From the NCBI GenBank assembly GCA_029168955.1, contig JAPDOI010000038.1:1453001-1517000 (forward strand): a DNA stretch of 64,000 nucleotides, written 5' to 3'. Below, piece after piece: positions 44,180 to 56,785 of this stretch. The notes below the pieces were generated by a model. That model was not told the DNA's origin. It did no database searches and saw nothing but the letters and a program-made list of their open reading frames with translations. Origin of the DNA: Aplectana chamaeleonis (taxonomy: Eukaryota > Nematoda > Chromadorea > Rhabditida > Cosmocercidae). Each line of letters begins with the position of its first letter. Position 1 is the stretch's first letter. The position numbers and the translations under genes are program-made.

Positions 44180-46543
44180 GTATTCTTCTGTTGTTTGATT
44201 TTGGATGGAAATCAAGAAAAGATGTTCTTCATTCAGCCTGATTCCATTGGGGTTCGAGCATTAAGAGACATAACCCTATCTGTTTTCCTCAAGTACAGAT
44301 TTCTTACGAGCAGCTTTAGTACTCCCTAGAGTTTTTCCATCTTCGCTCGTTGCTAAGACACTAAGACATCCTCTTCACCACCTGGGTCAGGCAGAAGGAT
44401 GGGATCGGTCGGACATACACAAGTGCGGCCCCCTACCCAGATCAAAAATTCACCCACCATCAAACACTGAAATTACCTTTTCGCTTTCAGAAGTTGTGTT
44501 TTGGTCAATATATACTTTTTTTGCAAAATGTGAGATTCCCCATCACAGACGAGTCTTTCTACCCTCGACTCGCACTGATTTTTTGTTTTCATGTCGTCTG
44601 TGTTTGCGAGCCCCTCCTATCAAGTGGCTTCCAACTTGCGGCCCCCATTCACCCACTTTGAGATCATCCCAATGTGGGCTTGACCCTGTTCACGACCATT
44701 CTGTGGTCGAGCCTAGGGTTCAAAGTACGGGAAATTCGAGGTATCCGCTGACCAATTTTCTGTGTTTCTTCACGGTGCCCCGTTGTCAAATATACAGTAA
44801 ACGCTCCTTCTCGCGATTAGGCTTACTCTCAATTCATGGCTTATCTCTGTTGAATCCACCTTCTGGACACAGCACCTCACAAGGTCCTGCCTCCCCTGTG
44901 TTGTGCCCTTATCTATCTGATATGTGCTCATACTGTGAACATAATAAGGCAAAAATTGTGAGCGCTACCTCCTTATCCCTTCTCCTGTCTAGTGAAGATT
45001 TTTTGTCGATCCCTGGAAGGGAAGAGCCGCGCCGTAAATAGGAGCGCGCGTGTCGAGCGTGTGGGGTGGCCCCGTTAAGCAATGCAAACGTTTTCCATGA
45101 CCAACTTTCTCCCACTTCTTCTTCATTTTCTTTCTTTCTTCCCATTCCCCTTTTCTCAATATGTTCATCTGGTAACTTTTCTGTAGATGTTCGTATGTGA
45201 ATCCTGGATGTACAAAACGATTTGGATCTGAACATACCTTGAAGCGAAAAAATGTGCAACGACGCCCAATTTGTAAATACAGATTCCTACACGAACAACT
45301 GATAAGAGGAAAAAAAAGAAATTGAGGAGAAAGAACGATAAAGGAGAGATAAGAAAGACAACTTGGGTAATTGTTGGTCATGGAAAAATCAGCGGTGTGT
45401 GATGTCGATCGGGGCGACCCCATACGCTCGACAAGAATTGCGCTATTGATTTCCATGTTCTGTCTTTATTCACTTTTCATTTTTCCTTTTTTGATGGAGA
45501 TGAGAGGAATTTTTTTTTCTGAATTTCGCAAATCGGAACGCCAAAAACCATCGGAAATCCGTTGAGCGAAATTCTTGACCCTCCTTTGGTAAATGCGCCT
45601 ATGTACCAGAAAAACTTGAGCTTTTCCTTCTTTAATGAATAATTTCCATGTTAATACAATCAGCCCCGGTTTTGCGAAAAATGAAGACGGACTTGGAATT
45701 CGATTTCAGCGCTCAAGGTAACCTATAGGGATATGTTAAGAAAAAGAAAGTCTAATTCCGTCTATCAGGGGCTTTTTTCCGGAAATCGGAAGGCCAAAAA
45801 CCACCTGAAATCGGAAATTGAAATTTTGCTGGTGTGGACTATACAAAAAATCTTGAAATCTTTGTTTTCAATTGCTCATTGGTTCTCATCATCCGGCTCA
45901 ATATTGAATCATTGTCACTTGGTTCGGAAAATAAACGTTGCGCTTATACTTTCTATAGTTGTAAGGTGGTTCAGTGTCTAGAGAGCTTGCAGGGTTGAAT
46001 TTGACTAATAATTTTACTTTAGCGTTCTGAAGGTGTAACCTACAGAGATTGTTCCAGGTTATCCAAGGATTAGTTCAGATATGGATTGTTTTGCCAGTAT
46101 CTTCAGACAACTCGTATACCTCGGGGCTCTTCAGTGAAGAGGGCAACTATTTAGTGCTGAAATTGTATTCAAAAACGCTATGAAAATTGAAAAGATTGAA
46201 GTTGAAAAAATTTTAAAACACTTCTGATCTTTTTGATTTGGCTTCCTTTATATTTTCATTATTTTTCGAAACTTTTATTGCTATTCTTTCTTGGTTTCTG
46301 AATTTTCTATTTACGTTTGGTTTAGAATCCCTTTAAGGTATCACATCGTTGGATAATAGCTTAAAATGTGAGATCAACGTGTTTTTTCTCTCCCAATTGA
46401 TTTCTAATCTACATGAATTTTAAAGTACAAAATTATGGGTGAGTGCTGTTGAAAGGAACTGGACAAAAAGGAATAATAGATCAAGTCGCGGCGTTGAACA
46501 GCGTTGGGTGATGCAATATCGATCACATTCGGCGCAGGGAGCG
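44180..46543. other. No proven gene; foldback at about 45030-45445
   Basis: An inverted repeat pairs GTCGAGCGTGTGGGGTGGCC (45053) with GGGCGACCCCATACGCTCGA (45411), plus CCATGACCAACTTTCTCCCA with the TTGGTCATGG stretch near 45370. A 181-codon plus frame at 44496-45041 is one of the longest here, but it has no domain and runs into this repeat. 45450-46543 is AT-rich and unassigned. Confidence 0.4.
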
Positions 46544-46964
46544 ATCGGCGCCAGGGCTGTGCGTAATTACGAATTACGGTTTACGATTTACGAATTACGG
46601 GTGTTTTTGGCAATTTTTTTACGATTTACGAATTACGAAACTTGGGACTAAAATCGTAACGAATCGTAACAAATCGTAATAAAACGTGAAAACGCGGTTA
46701 AATGAGCGATGCGAATCTGCGGTCTAGTAAAAATATAAATTTAACACTTTCAATACAACACAACTTCAACACTCAAATTTAACACACTCCTAATATTTGA
46801 TTACTCTTTAAAATTTCAATTCTCGGTGAACCCTTTCCCGTGCATGCCCGGCCGGTTGAAGTCAGCAGTACGTCAGTCATGGAGAACTATAATTGTTGAT
46901 AACGAGCTTCAGGAATGACCAATCGCTCCCCTTCTCACTCTGACGGACCCAAACTTATTATTTG

Positions 46965-47345
46965 GTTCCAACCTTTCCTTGCCCCAAGCCGAGCCAGGTC
47001 GGTAGCTTCACAGCTATTTACTTCCATGGAATGCCCTTGTCACATGATGAACACCAGAGACGCATACTTTAATGGAGCTGCAGTCTCTATCGGACCAAAA
47101 TTTCGGTCCGCAGTTGCAGACAAGCGCTGTTGCATCACGTACTGCAAACAGAATCATGCTGTGACCGCGAGGTCCTGACATGATTGATAATCGTCCTAGC
47201 ACCACTATCTTCTAGCTCTCTGTAAACTTCTAGAGCGGTCGTCTGCAACTGCGTACACCAAATCCATTCCGATATAAGTAGACAGTAAAGGTGGGGCTCG
47301 GCTCTGAAGACTTGGCTGGCTCTTGGAGCAAATAGAGGTTGGAAC
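46965..47345. repeat. Foldback inside hAT1
   Basis: GTTCCAACCTTTCCTTGCCC pairs with the right arm ending GAGGTTGGAAC; inner arms GCAGTTGCAGAC / GTCTGCAACTGC. CCGGTCCGCAGTTGC-type words link its core to family X. Confidence 0.7.
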
Positions 47346-47734
47346 CCATTATACACTTCATTGCAGAGTGTTGCGGAGATATCAAAAACAACCTTCCCCA
47401 CGCATCCATCTTTAGCGGTTGAAAAGATACAAGCAAAAAGAGGAACTTCGTGAATTCAAATCTGCCGGAGAATCGGGAAATTATTTTTCTAACCTGAAAA
47501 CATTATTCGAAAAAAGATTCTCACGGGGACTCCCAAATTAACCTTTGATGTCCATCTCCAGAGGCTACCAGAGGAGAGGGGGTAATTTCAAAATTTGGTT
47601 TGAAACATCTCTAAGAAGTTATGGCTGCAGAGTCTCCTACTTTTTCAAAGAAGTTTTCAAATGTTTCAATATTGAGGAGCGAATTCTGTATGCAAAAAAA
47701 GAAGATGGAGAACCTAATTTTTGAAAGCACAGAT

Positions 47735-48760
47735 TTTGAGGAGCCCTCACCATTTCGCATTTCAAAATCCTAATCAACCTTCACCACTCAGACCGCCTTT
47801 GTGCACTACTGCAAATGCTGAGCACAAACTGCATCCCAAGGTTCTCTGGGAGAGAAATCTGCTGCTATCTAAAGCACCCTCGTCTACTTGGTGTGTTCCT
47901 GGACCCCCTCATCGCGTTTTCACGAAAACACACGTATTCGAGCTGCTACGGCCAACACGCGAAATAACATCCTCCGTGCTGTGGCGTGCACCACGTGGGG
48001 TAGGACAAAGAAGTTTTACGCACAACGTACAAGACCATGATACAGCCAACTCTGGAATATGGGGCTCCGATATAGACCAGACATCTGTCAGAGGCGTCCT
48101 GGAACAAGCTTCAACGTGTACAGAACTCTGCACTACATACGTGTCATCACTGGCTGCCCAAGGTCAACGCCCATATCCCATCTCCATCAAGAATGTGCAG
48201 TACTTCCTGTCAAACAACACTGCCAGCTGCAATCTCAACAGTTCCGCATTGGCATTATTAAGAACGCCGCACATCCCAACTAGCCACTTCTGTCATCTGA
48301 TGCACATCACCGTAATATTCGCACACCACTCCATGCTGCTATTTCTACATTGGATCGTCAAAGATGGGCCACCTCTGAGCTCACACAAAAGAGGCTACAA
48401 CAAATCGAGCACACTAGATTTGTGTCTGAGTACCTGACCTGCGCCCCTTCCAACCCGATCCTTGGTGTCGTGCCTCCTACAGTTGATGATAGTGAGGAAG
48501 ATATGCCCAGGCGCTCTCGCGTCACTCTGGCAGGTCTACGTTGCTATCATTCTTCATACCTCAAAGCCTACGTACACAGGATTGACGAGTCGGTGACAGA
48601 TAAATGTCCTGACTGTCAGAATACTGGGCATGAGTCATTGCATTTATTTTCATGCTCCGCCAGACCTACTTCTCTGTCTGCTCGTGATATGTGGAACAAG
48701 CCGTGTGATGTAGCTGCCTTCTGCTGTGGCCGATAAGAAGAAGAATAAGAAGAAGACCGC
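47735..48760 (+). pseudogene. Jockey-like LINE ORF2 C-terminus (dead), inside hAT1
   Basis: Pieces in three frames read in order: AEHKLHPKVLWERN, RLLGVFLDPL, ANTRNNILRAVACTTWG, a TYKTMIQPTLEYGAPI thumb motif, KLQRVQNSALHT, then the 128-codon frame 48350-48736 with PRRSRVTLAGLRCYHSSYL and a zinc-binding CPDC...H...HLFSC tail. The family usually ends with this Cys/His motif followed by a short A-rich repeat, as here (AAGAAGAATAAGAAG). Frameshifts and stops show it is inactive; the RT catalytic part is absent (5' truncated). Confidence 0.85.
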
Positions 48761-49614
48761 CGTCTCCATCCCAACAAACGTGGAGGAACGCTTATAACTC
48801 CGTTCTGAGCAACGCTTTACAAATTTAGAGCGTACTCGTTTTCTGCGTGAAGAAGCGGTTTGGTAAATATATATCCCCTTTGGGATGGCCACCTTATCCA
48901 AGCATCCTTCCTCAAAAGGTTAAGGCTAAAACTATCCAACCGTAAATTTTTTCTCATCACAGTGTTGCCCTCCTTGGCTTCAACTGAACTGTGTTTGGTA
49001 GAGCGATGATTCCCTATGCTTTCGTATTCAAAAGTTGGGCGAAACCTGGCACAGGTGTGGTACTTAAATAAACTTAGAGTTTCCATTTTCTCTATTAAAG
49101 TCGTTCCTATCCCACGTATGTGTACTGAATATTAATTCAAGTGCTGCTCCAAAAATGTCTTTTTGAAACCCAACCTCCTGCCTATTTCGATATGGAAACA
49201 CCTCATCACTGAAATGCTACGGTGTTTCCACATCGAATGAGGTTTGGGTCATGTGTGGGCTTATTACTCATTATCAGTTACGATTTACGAATTACGATTT
49301 ACGAATTACGAGGAATTTCAAAAATTACGATTTACGATTTACGAAATTACAAAATTCAGTTACGCACAGCCCTGATCGGCGCGGCGTGAGGGGCGACGAG
49401 GGGGCCCCGCAGAGTGTGCTGATGCCGTGTCGAGCTTGCGTCATTGTCACTGGACGCCACGACGATAGAGGGTATGGTATACTTTGTTGCTGTCATGAGC
49501 GACATGCATGCAATCTAGCACAAATGGCGGCGGGACCCGCATCGGACCGATCGTCGTAGGAACAGTTATCTCGCTTATGTCGCAGCGACGTATCGCAGAG
49601 GGCTGCCATACTTC

Positions 49615-49990
49615 AAATGTGCCGAAGCCTGTCGCTGTGCAGCGCACTGCGACATCGACAGGTTCAAGGTCGGAATCATACTTCCCGCGATCAGCGACAG
49701 CGACAGTGCACATCAGACATATCGATTTTGGGTGGATATCGATGGTAAACATTGCGTCGCGTTGCTCGTCGCTGGAAGGGTTATCCCGGCCTAAGGGGCC
49801 GATTAGAGTTCCGTCACTGAAAGGAGCGGCAGCATGCAATGCAGTGGCCAAAAATCGAGCGATGCTGCATGATCGATACTCCACTGTATGCTGCCGCGCC
49901 TTTCAGCGGCAGAACTCTGATTGGCCCTAAAGTGGGGGAGCTCGGCGACAGGCAGTCGCTGTCGCTGTGTAGAGCGACGCAACCGTGTGT
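49615..49990. repeat. Family O palindrome O2 with a nested palindrome
   Basis: GCCTGTCGCTGTGCAGCGCA at the left pairs with a right arm CAGTCGCTGTCGCTGTGTAG-type sequence. At 49800-49930 an inner palindrome pairs AGAGTTCCGTCACTGAAAGG with CCTTTCAGCGGCAGAACTCT. Core shared with O1 and O3. The 140- and 145-codon frames are palindrome shadows. 49991-50255 is unassigned. Confidence 0.65.
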
Positions 49991-50255
49991 CGCAAAAGTA
50001 TAGCATACCCCTAATGTTCTAACGAAAAACATAGAGGAATGACGCAGAAAACTTCCTTTGTAGCCCATTGGTAAAATCCCTTGTCCAGGTACCAATTCAT
50101 CATTGAATTTTATCGCCTGTAAGCTGGGTCACGGTCGCTACCCTGCGCGATATCGCGCCCTTTTGCTGAAAACGCCCTTCGGAACGCATAAACATCTGTT
50201 TTTTTTTCAGATAAATATTTTACCACTTCTCGTATTCTGTTTGAAGTGATTCCCT

Positions 50256-50402
50256 CTATAAAACGTCAAAATTCACATCATTGGAGGCGCGAGAGGTCCG
50301 CGCGACGCCTGGGCCTCCGACTGCCCTCCGCTCTCTCACTGCCTCTAACCTCCGCTCCGTACCAGCACGCGTAGGAACCATGTGAATTTCGCCGTTTTAT
50401 AG
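50256..50402. mobile_element. Family E MITE, copy E2
   Basis: Same ends (CTATAAAACG / CGTTTTATAG) and GC-rich middle as E1; about 147 bp in both copies. Confidence 0.82.
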
Positions 50403-50646
50403 CCTTTAGTTTTCTTCCATTGATTGGTCGCGTTAGGCAATGAGCATTTTCTCGGGTAGGAGCTTACCCTTACCCAGCCTAGCAGCCATAAAACTCAATG
50501 ATTAATTCGCCGCCAGGTCTCGGTCAGGGTCGATAGGCTTGGGTGACGAACCGGCAGCCGCTCCGTACCTCATGCGGGAACCCATCTCAAAAAACACTGG
50601 GCTTCATTTATCAGTCTTCTCTGCTTCTGATGTCATATCAGCTTAA

Positions 50647-51185
50647 AGGCAGTGGTCACGACGAAAAATGTTGTCGAAAAAACTACAAAAATCAGCTCAG
50701 ATTAAAAACAGCTCAAAAACTATGCAGGTAGCGCGGTGAAAAACGGGCTGGAATCAGAGTTATTAAGACCCTAAACTTCCAGTTCGTGCACACGTGCACA
50801 GAAAGATCACAGTCTCATGCCAAGCGTTAAAAAATCATCGACACTCAGAGGAAGAAATTAATGCAAACTTATCTAATAAAACAGTTGAACAATGAAAGCA
50901 AGCACTTCAGTCAATGTTTTTGACTAGATGTGTACATAATTCCGAAAGTTCATTGATTGAAATTCAATTTCAAGCCAGCTGATGTTCTTGATATAAGAGG
51001 TCATCGATGCCGATGATGTGGAGTAGGCTCGTCCACCATCAAAAGACAAGAAAGTTTAGGCTTCAAATTTGGCCAAAACAGTGTTTTTTTTTCGCGATTT
51101 TTTCTTGTAGATTCTACTACTCTATACCCAGAAAAAGGTTCAGAGAGGAAAAGAAGACGAGTATATTTGAGCGCGACCACTGCCT
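50647..51185 (-). mobile_element. Family A element, copy A4
   Basis: TTAA at 50643-50646 and 51186-51189. Runs opposite to A1: left AGGCAGTGGTCACGACG, right CGCGACCACTGCCT. Confidence 0.88.
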
Positions 51186-51189
51186 TTAA

Positions 51190-52074
51190 GATCACCCTCG
51201 TTTTTTTGCAACATATTCGGATGAGAATATCTGTTCTTCCTTTTCATGATGACGTCTGTTGATTTGAATCTGATTTCCATACCCGTCATGGCACCTACAA
51301 TGATTAGTCAACGTTTAAATGCAAACTGCAGACGCACATGTTGAAATTCAATCTGATACCTACGTCAGCCTTCTGATGCATCCATATAAACGGGTAACCC
51401 AGAAAATTTAGCCATCTCCGAATAGTTATATAGGATGGTTTTTTTGTGCATTTTTTTACTCTCAAGAGTTTTGGCCAAGATTTAGCTATATTCACACACT
51501 AATCGACCTGTTCATTGTCTGCTCATAAGACCACCACCTTCATTTTAATAGTGCCTTAGGCGTAAAGCATACACTTCCCGCTAAAGAGCGACACGGCATT
51601 TAGGCAGAATCATCTTCCATCGATATAGACACTAAAGGGGTTCTCAGAGTGGCGTCGCCACGTAACTCGCGCAAGCCGCTCCGCAGGGCGAGAAGGAGCG
51701 GGCGTGGTCTTGAGATGTCGCACAATTGGAGACCCGCGGGGCGAGTGAGAAAGTGATCTACTTCGCGCGACGTATCGATTGCCGCAACTAGCTCGCCCAC
51801 TCTGAAAGGCCCACATTCGCTGCGTAGCGCGCCCCGTCTTCCTACACAACCCGCGACAGCGAGTAGCGCCGCGACATCACTCTGAGAGCCTCTTATGTCA
51901 CATGGCTGGCCGCCGCGAGTATCGTCAATCTTAGGATGGGGGAAGCCGCGACGCTGCTTAGCGTTCGACTATCAATCGATTGATTTAGCGCCCGATTGCT
52001 GAGCGAGGCTTCCTACTTGATAGACACGGACGATATGCGCTAGGTCACATAATTGTTCAAACTCGCCCTGTTAC
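51190..52074. other. No gene; GC-rich patch 51570-51900
   Basis: Two overlapping minus frames (51600-51849) lie in the GC-rich patch without recognisable motifs. Confidence 0.3.
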
Positions 52075-52243
52075 GCTCTAAAGTGATCAGTTAAGGACTT
52101 CACATAGCTTATTGATGCACTTTACCTTGCAACCAACTTGTTCTGCTATTATTTCATGTTAGGAGCAAGTTCAAAAAAAATATTGTGAAAAACGGCTGAT
52201 TCGATACATGAACGCTGTATGGTTCGTAAGGCCTCCAAAGCTC

Positions 52244-52467
52244 GTCCGAATGAGATTATCCGCCCACGCGGTCGGCGTGCGTGTGGAGCGGCCCTCGTGA
52301 AGACCTATGTTTTGTACGAGCCTTCTCACGAGTGCAAACAGCTGACCAGGATATTGTTCACTGTTGGTTTAATAATCCAGCTTTTCGACTTATATGTCCA
52401 AAAACTGCCTTCGCATCTACCACACGACACGCACGCCTACCGCGTTAGCGGGCAGTTTGATTTGGAC
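52244..52467. repeat. Family L palindrome L4
   Basis: GTCCGAATGAGATTATCCGC at the left, and a right arm ending GGCAGTTTGATTTGGAC; inner arms CGGTCGGCGTGCGTG / CACGCACGCCTACCG. Confidence 0.72.
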
Positions 52468-53335
52468 AGGCTTTCTATAACTCGCGCTGCAGTTGTAGGT
52501 GGCATGTTGGAAAGTTTCTGAGTTGTCAGTCAAACCATTGTTCTATAACCTTCAAAGAGGCTATCAGCGATTTGTGTTTTGACGTTGAGGTTTAATGCAA
52601 CTTACTGCTTTTCTGAACCTGCAGATCGTGTAATATACATACAGTTAAGTCCGCGACTTGCCTCCTAAAGAGAAAACATTCGAATCTCACCCACGGCTGG
52701 CGCGGGTGGTTTAAATCTCACCGGCGGCTGGCGGTATGGCAAGCTGGTCAGCTGCGCTCTTACCTCGGCCTGAATCGATTAGCGACCACCCCTGCCAGCC
52801 GCGGGTGAGATTTGAATGTTTTTTTCTTTAAGAGCAAGCCACCGACCTAACTATACATATGTAACGTCATATAATAAATCGATATCACTATGATGTGTCA
52901 AGCTTCCGAATAAGTTGTTCAAAAGTAGTTGAGTCCAATTCTTAAAAGTACCGCTCTAGATTCACGAAAGGAGCTGCTTGTAGCTTGAGTGCAGGTCACT
53001 CAAAGGCTTCGCACATCTTAGTGCGTTCATCTTGTAGGCAGCTTGTTTTACATGTGGACTTTGAACTTGCTCGTAACATGAAATATTGAGAGAATCAATG
53101 GCGTTAGCAGGTAAACTTGGCAAGTTGTTATGTGTTATATGAATTTTAGCGCGTAAGCCTTTCAACGTCAACCAGCTTGTGGACAAGTTACTAGCAACTT
53201 AAATACATGTTGCTTGTAAGTGTACTGCCAACGATTTCGTTTGTCTTGCTGGAAACTTGTTGCGATCTCTCAATCTGCTTAAGGCATAAAAGAATGAGTA
53301 AATGCCTAAGGCAAAGTATGTTACGAGTAATGTTT

Positions 53336-53508
53336 GTCTGAATGGGGCCGTCCGCCCGCGCAGTCGGCGTGCGTCTGAAGCGGCCGCCGGGAAGGCATTA
53401 TTTCGCGCGAGCCATCCTGTGATTGCAAGCACGACCGAAAAAATGCCTTCACGACAGCCGCTCGACACGCGCGCCGACCGCGTGGGCCGACAGCCTTTTT
53501 CGAACGGG
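53336..53508. repeat. Family L palindrome L5
   Basis: GCCGTCCGCCCGCGCAGTCG pairs with CGACCGCGTGGGCCGACAGC-type right arm; AAGGCATTATTTCG pairs with CGAAAAAATGCCTT at the centre. Confidence 0.75.
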
Positions 53509-54061
53509 CTTTATTTGGTATGGAGTGTCAAGGTTTCAGGTAAGTTTTGTTGAAGTTTTTCAGAAAATCTTTAGAGCATTGCTCGGAACTTTAGAGCAAG
53601 TTACCTCTCCTGTGTCTTGAGCGCAAGTTGCTGAAAAGCTTCACACAACTTACTTTGCTTATTTCGTTAGTACTTTGTTCCACATGCGAACATTTGACTT
53701 GCTTGAATCACAAAATGTGGGAGTGAGGGGAACAAACTAATTGCGAAATAAGCAGCAAGTTGCGTAAAGATTGCGAGTAACTTGTTCAGAAGTTGTTCGG
53801 TCTCATGTTAAATTTTATTTACGCGTCAAAACTTGTTTAAAAAGTGAAACATGTATAGTTTATCGCGTTGTTACTCTGGTATTTACTGAAATTTTCGTTA
53901 GCGATGTGTTCTAGCCAGGAAGCCTTTGTTGATCGCTTGAAGTCTTGTGTGGGCAATGTCTACTTCTTGGTCTAAAATGAGTGAATATTTCGCGGTTTTT
54001 TCGAAGGAACTCGTCAACGAAGTGTGGCTATATAAAGTGATTCAACTTCATGAACATGCAA

Positions 54062-54088
54062 GTATGTATGTATGTATGTATGTATGTA
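54062..54088 (+). repeat. (ATGT)n microsatellite
   Basis: About six perfect units, followed after a short gap by ACACATACATACC in the opposite sense. Confidence 0.9.
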
Positions 54089-54432
54089 CATAACACATAC
54101 ATACCTACGTGTTTTCGGGGCGGTGTTGTTTAACAACAGAGAAATGACTGGAATGTCTCTTCAGAGCGGCCGATCGCCGTTGTCGTTCGATGAATTCGCA
54201 CAAACATCTGCTCAAAATCTCCTAATATAAGAATAACTTCGCGGGTAGAAACTTCTTTCTGATGACCTGCACATTGGTACCTTTATTAGCTTCTTCCTTC
54301 GTCTAGCCTTAAGTTCACAAGTGTGGCCCATAGAGAATTCTCTACTGTAGGGTTTTAGGACCATTCTAAAATTATTGATTCTCGGGGTCCACAACCTACA
54401 TAATATTAATTTCACATCTTCGACGAGCCTCA

Positions 54433-55510
54433 CATAGGAACTACTACATATAAGTCGTACTAACCATTCCAAACGAAATGTCTTTTCTAGAACCATTTTT
54501 GGACTTAAAGTCCGAATATGCCCATCGCAGCAGCCTAGAATTACTCTGAAAGGAGTTATGAGCGTTTTTAAAGCCTTGCGGCAGTGTAAGAATTTGGATT
54601 TTTTAGGGTGTTTTTGAAAAAAAATTCCGGATTCTGCTAAAACATCTATGTAGGGGTAATCTGAGGTGCTTAACACGAATATGGGGTTCGCTTGTAAAAA
54701 TTTTAAGGTTCACTGTGGGTTACGGTAGGTAACATGCCATTTAGGAGACAAAACCTTAGTAATTCGAAATTCGACAAATGGACATCGAATTCGTATTCAA
54801 CACCCTAAATAAAACCCACGCAGAAACTTTGAGACAAATCTGAGACTTTGACCAAACTACCGTATACCCACCGTAATCTACCGTAAGCTGTCAAAAATCG
54901 ATACTGACATCAGATCCGTGTTGAGCCTTCCAAATAACCCGCACAAGAACGATTTGAGCCTGTATCTGTCGTCATATTCCGGAAATCGTCAAAAGTCAAT
55001 CTCGCCTTCAAATTTTTCTGCCGGTGGGAAGCTTCGAACAATTTTAGTCGAAAATTCTGGAAAAACGACTAATAAACCTAAGATTTGTGATCAGCACCCA
55101 AGTAACCCCCAAGGCGAATTTTAACCCAAATCTAGACTATTTTGCTTCAACGCTTTTAGTACCCCATAATTGATATAATTGAACGCTGAACCGAAAATCC
55201 GTACAAGTCCAAAACGCTGTAAGTCTGCACATAGTTCCGAAAACGTGCTTTCACCCAAACTTTGCCTAGGGGGGGGTGTTTTGGGTCGTGAACACGAATA
55301 TGAGGTCATTTTCCGGATTTTCGTAAAATTAATGCGCTTTTTGGAGGGTAAAATAGGTACGAAAACCAGAGAAAAAACTCTTATAACTCCTTTCAGAGTG
55401 ATTCTAGGCAGCTGCGAGGGGCATGTTTAAACTATACGTCGAAAAATGATTCTAGAAAAATACAAATCGGTCGGAATGACCGGTTAGGCTAATAGTATGT
55501 AGTTTCCTTG
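54433..55510 (+). mobile_element. Family F element F3
   Basis: Long inverted ends: left with CATAGGAACTACTACATA, right with TAGTATGTAGTTTCCTTG; inside them TCTAGAACCATTTTTGG / TCGAAAAATGATTCTAGA and GCAGCAGCCTAGAATTACTC / GTGATTCTAGGCAGCTGC. The interior is collinear with F1 and F2, but the TIR sequence differs, so F has at least two subfamilies. The 154-codon minus frame at its left edge is not a gene. Confidence 0.82.
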
Positions 55511-56430
55511 TCTGATGTCTTCCTTATTCGAAACCCGGCTCACGCTTCAGTCGCGAGCTCATTTTCATTGTTTTTTTTTGACTGCTACCCAATGTCATTC
55601 TTTTTTTTTGAAGAGACAAATGACTGATCTGTTCCAAAGTGAGAAATGACTGACGCCGAACTCCGCTTTTCTACCTTGGAGTAGAGTCGAAAATATTATA
55701 ACTGTACCAGGCGGAGCACAATTCCAAGGTTCAAAACTTCGTGAACGACCTCAGTCAAGTCCACTTGTGAGAATGAGCACAAAAACCGGAATGTGACAAG
55801 GCGTCCATGTCACGGTTTTTTGAAGGAGCAACTGCAATATCAAGAAGGCATCCGGAAAGACTGTGGCTGTTGTGTAAAGTTGAAGAACTTGAGAAAAGAC
55901 ATTTGGGCTGCTAGAAGGACACTTTGAAATTCTTGCATTTCCATTGTCTAGGTACGGTTCGGAGAAAGCACATGGAAAGACGCCTGGCTCTCGGAAGCGA
56001 CCTTGGAAGAGTGTTTGCAAGAAGATGATCTTTTGAACCTTAGTAGGCTCAGAATATAAAAGCATACTCGCAGCAATCAAATATCGAAGAGGTTGGGCAG
56101 CAAGAAAGCATTAGGTAAAAAGTTCTGCATCAAAGTTCAGTCAGCGACTTTGTACTCTCTGAATTCAAGAAGTTTAAAATTTTCTTTTTTCAACGCGAAT
56201 ATCAGTCGAAATAAAGAGTCATCGTTTTGAGTTGTCCAAAAATGTCGTGGCGCTTCTGTTCCCCATGCTAGATGATCGGCCGGGAAAACACCCTTTCAAT
56301 CCAGTATGCGATTTTTCTGGCGCTGCTATATTATGAATACTTAAGATTGAGTTCTCAAGCCTTGCCAACTACATATATCTAGTTGGTTCAAACGTTGAGT
56401 TGAGAAGAAAAAATCTGAAGTGGTTTTTCA
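55511..56430. other. No gene recognised
   Basis: A 109-codon minus frame (55751-56080) has no known domain. Poly-T runs near 55570 and 55602. Confidence 0.3.
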
Positions 56431-56590
56431 AGCGAGTACGCTGCCTTTATGTACTGTCGTTCTCAGAGCCAAATTCCGGTCCGCATTTGCGGACTACGGC
56501 TGTTGCATCATGCGACACATGACAATCGTGCTGGGACCAACAGCCGTAGTCCGCAGTTGCACACCGGAATTCGGCTCCGAGAGCCCTAGT
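56431..56590. repeat. Family X palindrome, second copy
   Basis: AGCCAAATTCCGGTCCGCA pairs with a right arm ending CACCGGAATTCGGCT, and GGACTACGGCTGTT with AACAGCCGTAGTCC. Related to the insert at 24104-24375. Confidence 0.8.
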
Positions 56591-56602
56591 ATCAGGTTAT
56601 CA

Positions 56603-56730
56603 CAAGGTAGCTGAGTTGAACGCCAGTCCTGCCTGACATCTGAGTTTTGTTTTCAACTCAGCTACCTTGTGATAACTTGTGATCATATACCATGCCATGA
56701 AAAAGGCATTAAGTGTTCAAGAACATCAAA
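56603..56730 (+). mobile_element. SINE tail copy with inverted end (truncated dimer)
   Basis: From 56627 the sequence matches the tail of the 57226 SINE. Upstream, CAAGGTAGCTGAGTTGAA (56603-56620) is the exact inverse of the tail piece at 56652-56669, giving an 18-bp perfect hairpin. This is what a head-to-head dimer would look like after losing its heads. Confidence 0.65.
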
Positions 56731-56785
56731 ATTCCATCTTCAAAAGGCCTCAGCTTAACTGTATTTAATGCCGATTTGTGCTTAC

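Larger units (their letters stand above)
46552..49374. mobile_element. hAT-like element hAT1 with perfect 8-bp target duplication
   Basis: Ends CAGGGCTGTGCGTAA and TTACGCACAGCCCTG are exact inverted repeats (15 bp), flanked by ATCGGCGC at 46544-46551 and 49375-49382. Subterminal zones on both sides consist of ATTTACG / AATTACG words. 2823 bp long, but the interior is not a hAT transposase: it holds a foldback (46965-47345) and a dead LINE (47735-48760). Confidence 0.92.
52075..53850. repeat. AACTTG/CAAGTT-rich tract interrupted by L palindromes
   Basis: The hexamer AACTTG and its complement recur many times in three blocks (about 52075-52170, 52905-53285, 53580-53830), often as AGCAAGTT or AACTTGTTC. 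The gaps hold L4 (52244-52467), a palindrome at 52650-52850 (CATTCGAATCTCACCC / GGGTGAGATTTGAATG) and L5 (53336-53508). It may be one large element with repeated subterminal motifs, but its ends were not found. Confidence 0.5.

Noticed and set aside
44496..45041. 181-codon plus frame
   Set aside because: No domain, unclear codon bias, and it overlaps a foldback arm at its end. Length alone is not enough in 64 kb read in six frames.
49447..49930. 145-codon minus and 140-codon plus frames
   Set aside because: Complementary shadows over the family O palindrome and a nested palindrome.
50060..50100. tRNA-like words (TAGCCCATTGG and GGTACCAATTC)
   Set aside because: The spacing is too short and no acceptor or T arm folds.
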